From the NCBI RefSeq assembly GCF_000208745.1, contig NC_030851.1, forward strand, positions 5,556,524-5,620,523: a stretch of 64,000 nt of DNA, written 5' to 3'. Position 1 is the first letter of the stretch; every line of letters starts with the position of its first letter. The notes beneath the pieces were generated by a model. It did not search any database, was not told the origin of the DNA, and was given only the letters and a program-made list of their open reading frames with translations. Of this stretch, positions 63,308 through 64,000 are shown piece by piece. A program made the position numbers and the translations under genes. This DNA comes from Theobroma cacao (lineage: Eukaryota; Streptophyta; Magnoliopsida; Malvales; Malvaceae).

Positions 63308-64000
63308 GTATGTATAGCATTTTGTGGAGCCTTTTCTGGTCCTTCTATTTATTTCTTTGAATCCATAAATTGTTTATTTTGAAACAATGACTGGAGAAAA
63401 CAGTACCTTTAGGTTTTATGTGTGAGTTTGATAATAATAAACACATTATAGTTTGCATCATGATGAAGCATTCCAAAGATGCTAGAAAGGCCTAAAAGAT
63501 GCTGTTGTCTCATGCCCAAATGTGGACCTTTCTCTCTCTGTCTCTCTCTCTCTCATCCTTTTTAGTTTTTTTTTTTTGGCTGACTTGATATCCATGTTAC
63601 AATACATAGGTAACATTCTCCTTTGAAAGCCTATTAAGCCAACTTGCAATGCCATACATTCTGAGTTGTTGATATCAAAAGCATTATGAGAGAATTTAGA
63701 TACTTTCGAGGCACAGGAACTATCTTGAAATAGTTATAGTTATCTTGTTACACATGCATCTGATCAACTTGAATACATCAATCGATGGAAAACATTTGAG
63801 GGAACCGAAAACTAAACTCTTAAGGAAATTAAAAATTTGTCTTTCCTCCAACATCACTATCATAGTTGTATATTTTGAGTGTTAATCTTCATAAAAGAAT
63901 TGGCCTGCTATGAAAATTTTTGGCTTTGCAAAATCTACTTTCCATGAGAGGAATGTTCCATGGTTGCTAAGGATCATGTATTAAGGGTTGCATCATTCTA
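63308..64000 (+). other. DUF760 gene intron 3, incomplete
   Basis: After the GTATGT donor the sequence is intronic to the window end. It includes a CT microsatellite at about 63530-63554 followed by a poly-T run. No further DUF760 coding block was found before 64000. Confidence 0.65.
63530..63554. repeat. (TC)n microsatellite
   Basis: A TC dinucleotide run broken once by a G (at 63540), inside the last intron of the DUF760 gene. Confidence 0.9.

Noticed and set aside
1..64000. CRISPR arrays, operons, ribosome binding sites, rRNA genes
   Set aside because: The DNA is plant nuclear; no regularly spaced repeats or rRNA-like blocks were seen.

Overview
The window is nuclear DNA of a core eudicot plant, probably a rosid; I cannot fix the genus. 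The evidence is spliced genes with plant-type GT-AG introns in AT-rich surroundings and plant-specific families: GH3 acyl-amidosynthetase, A3-type cyclin, PHD-homeodomain HAT3.1, a C2H2 factor with QALGGH and an EAR motif, and a chloroplast DUF760 protein. One base (1908) is an unresolved n. I assembled the exon structures by hand from splice consensus, reading frame and family knowledge. Every coding model given closes in frame.

Layout. 1-5.2 kb is AT-rich and repeat-like: a possible MITE and a GC-rich island full of GATCTGG words. 5.2-5.6 kb (minus) is a small LYR-motif mitochondrial protein. 7.8-9.4 kb (plus) is an intronless plant protein I do not recognise. 11.0-11.6 kb (plus) is a short GRF-type zinc-finger protein. 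13.5-25.0 kb (plus) holds two head-to-tail ten-exon GH95 alpha-L-fucosidase genes (FUC95A/AXY8 type). 25.4-26.3 kb (plus) is an NFD6-like small mitochondrial protein with two possible C-termini. 31.3-31.9 kb (plus) is a ZFP4/ZFP7-like EAR zinc finger. Three minus-strand genes follow: TIP41-like (33.8-36.3 kb), cyclin A3 (37.3-39.8 kb, with a GC-AG intron) and a HAT3.1-like PHD-homeodomain protein (40.5-45.2 kb, with a 5'UTR intron reaching about 47.3 kb). 47.6-55 kb is gene-poor, AT-rich sequence. 56.0-58.0 kb (plus) is GH3.1, with TGTCTC auxin-response elements upstream. 60.9-64 kb (plus) is the 5' part of a DUF760 chloroplast protein that runs off the window.

How it fits together. This is an ordinary euchromatic gene neighbourhood, not an operon. 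The fucosidase - NFD6-like - TIP41-like stretch matches the Arabidopsis At4g34260-At4g34270 neighbourhood, with the fucosidase duplicated here. Several housekeeping or mitochondrial-type genes (LYR, NFD6-like, TIP41, HAT3.1) have TGGGCC/TGGGCT site II words close upstream. GH3.1 carries auxin-response words and a TATA box.

I found no sign of a wholly new system. The most notable extras are a 44-bp-arm hairpin in a DUF760 intron, a tRNA-like SINE with an 18-bp target-site duplication in a fucosidase intron, a GC-AG cyclin intron that is open and a multiple of three, a three-fold repeat in the HAT3.1 N-terminus, and local divergence in the second fucosidase copy.
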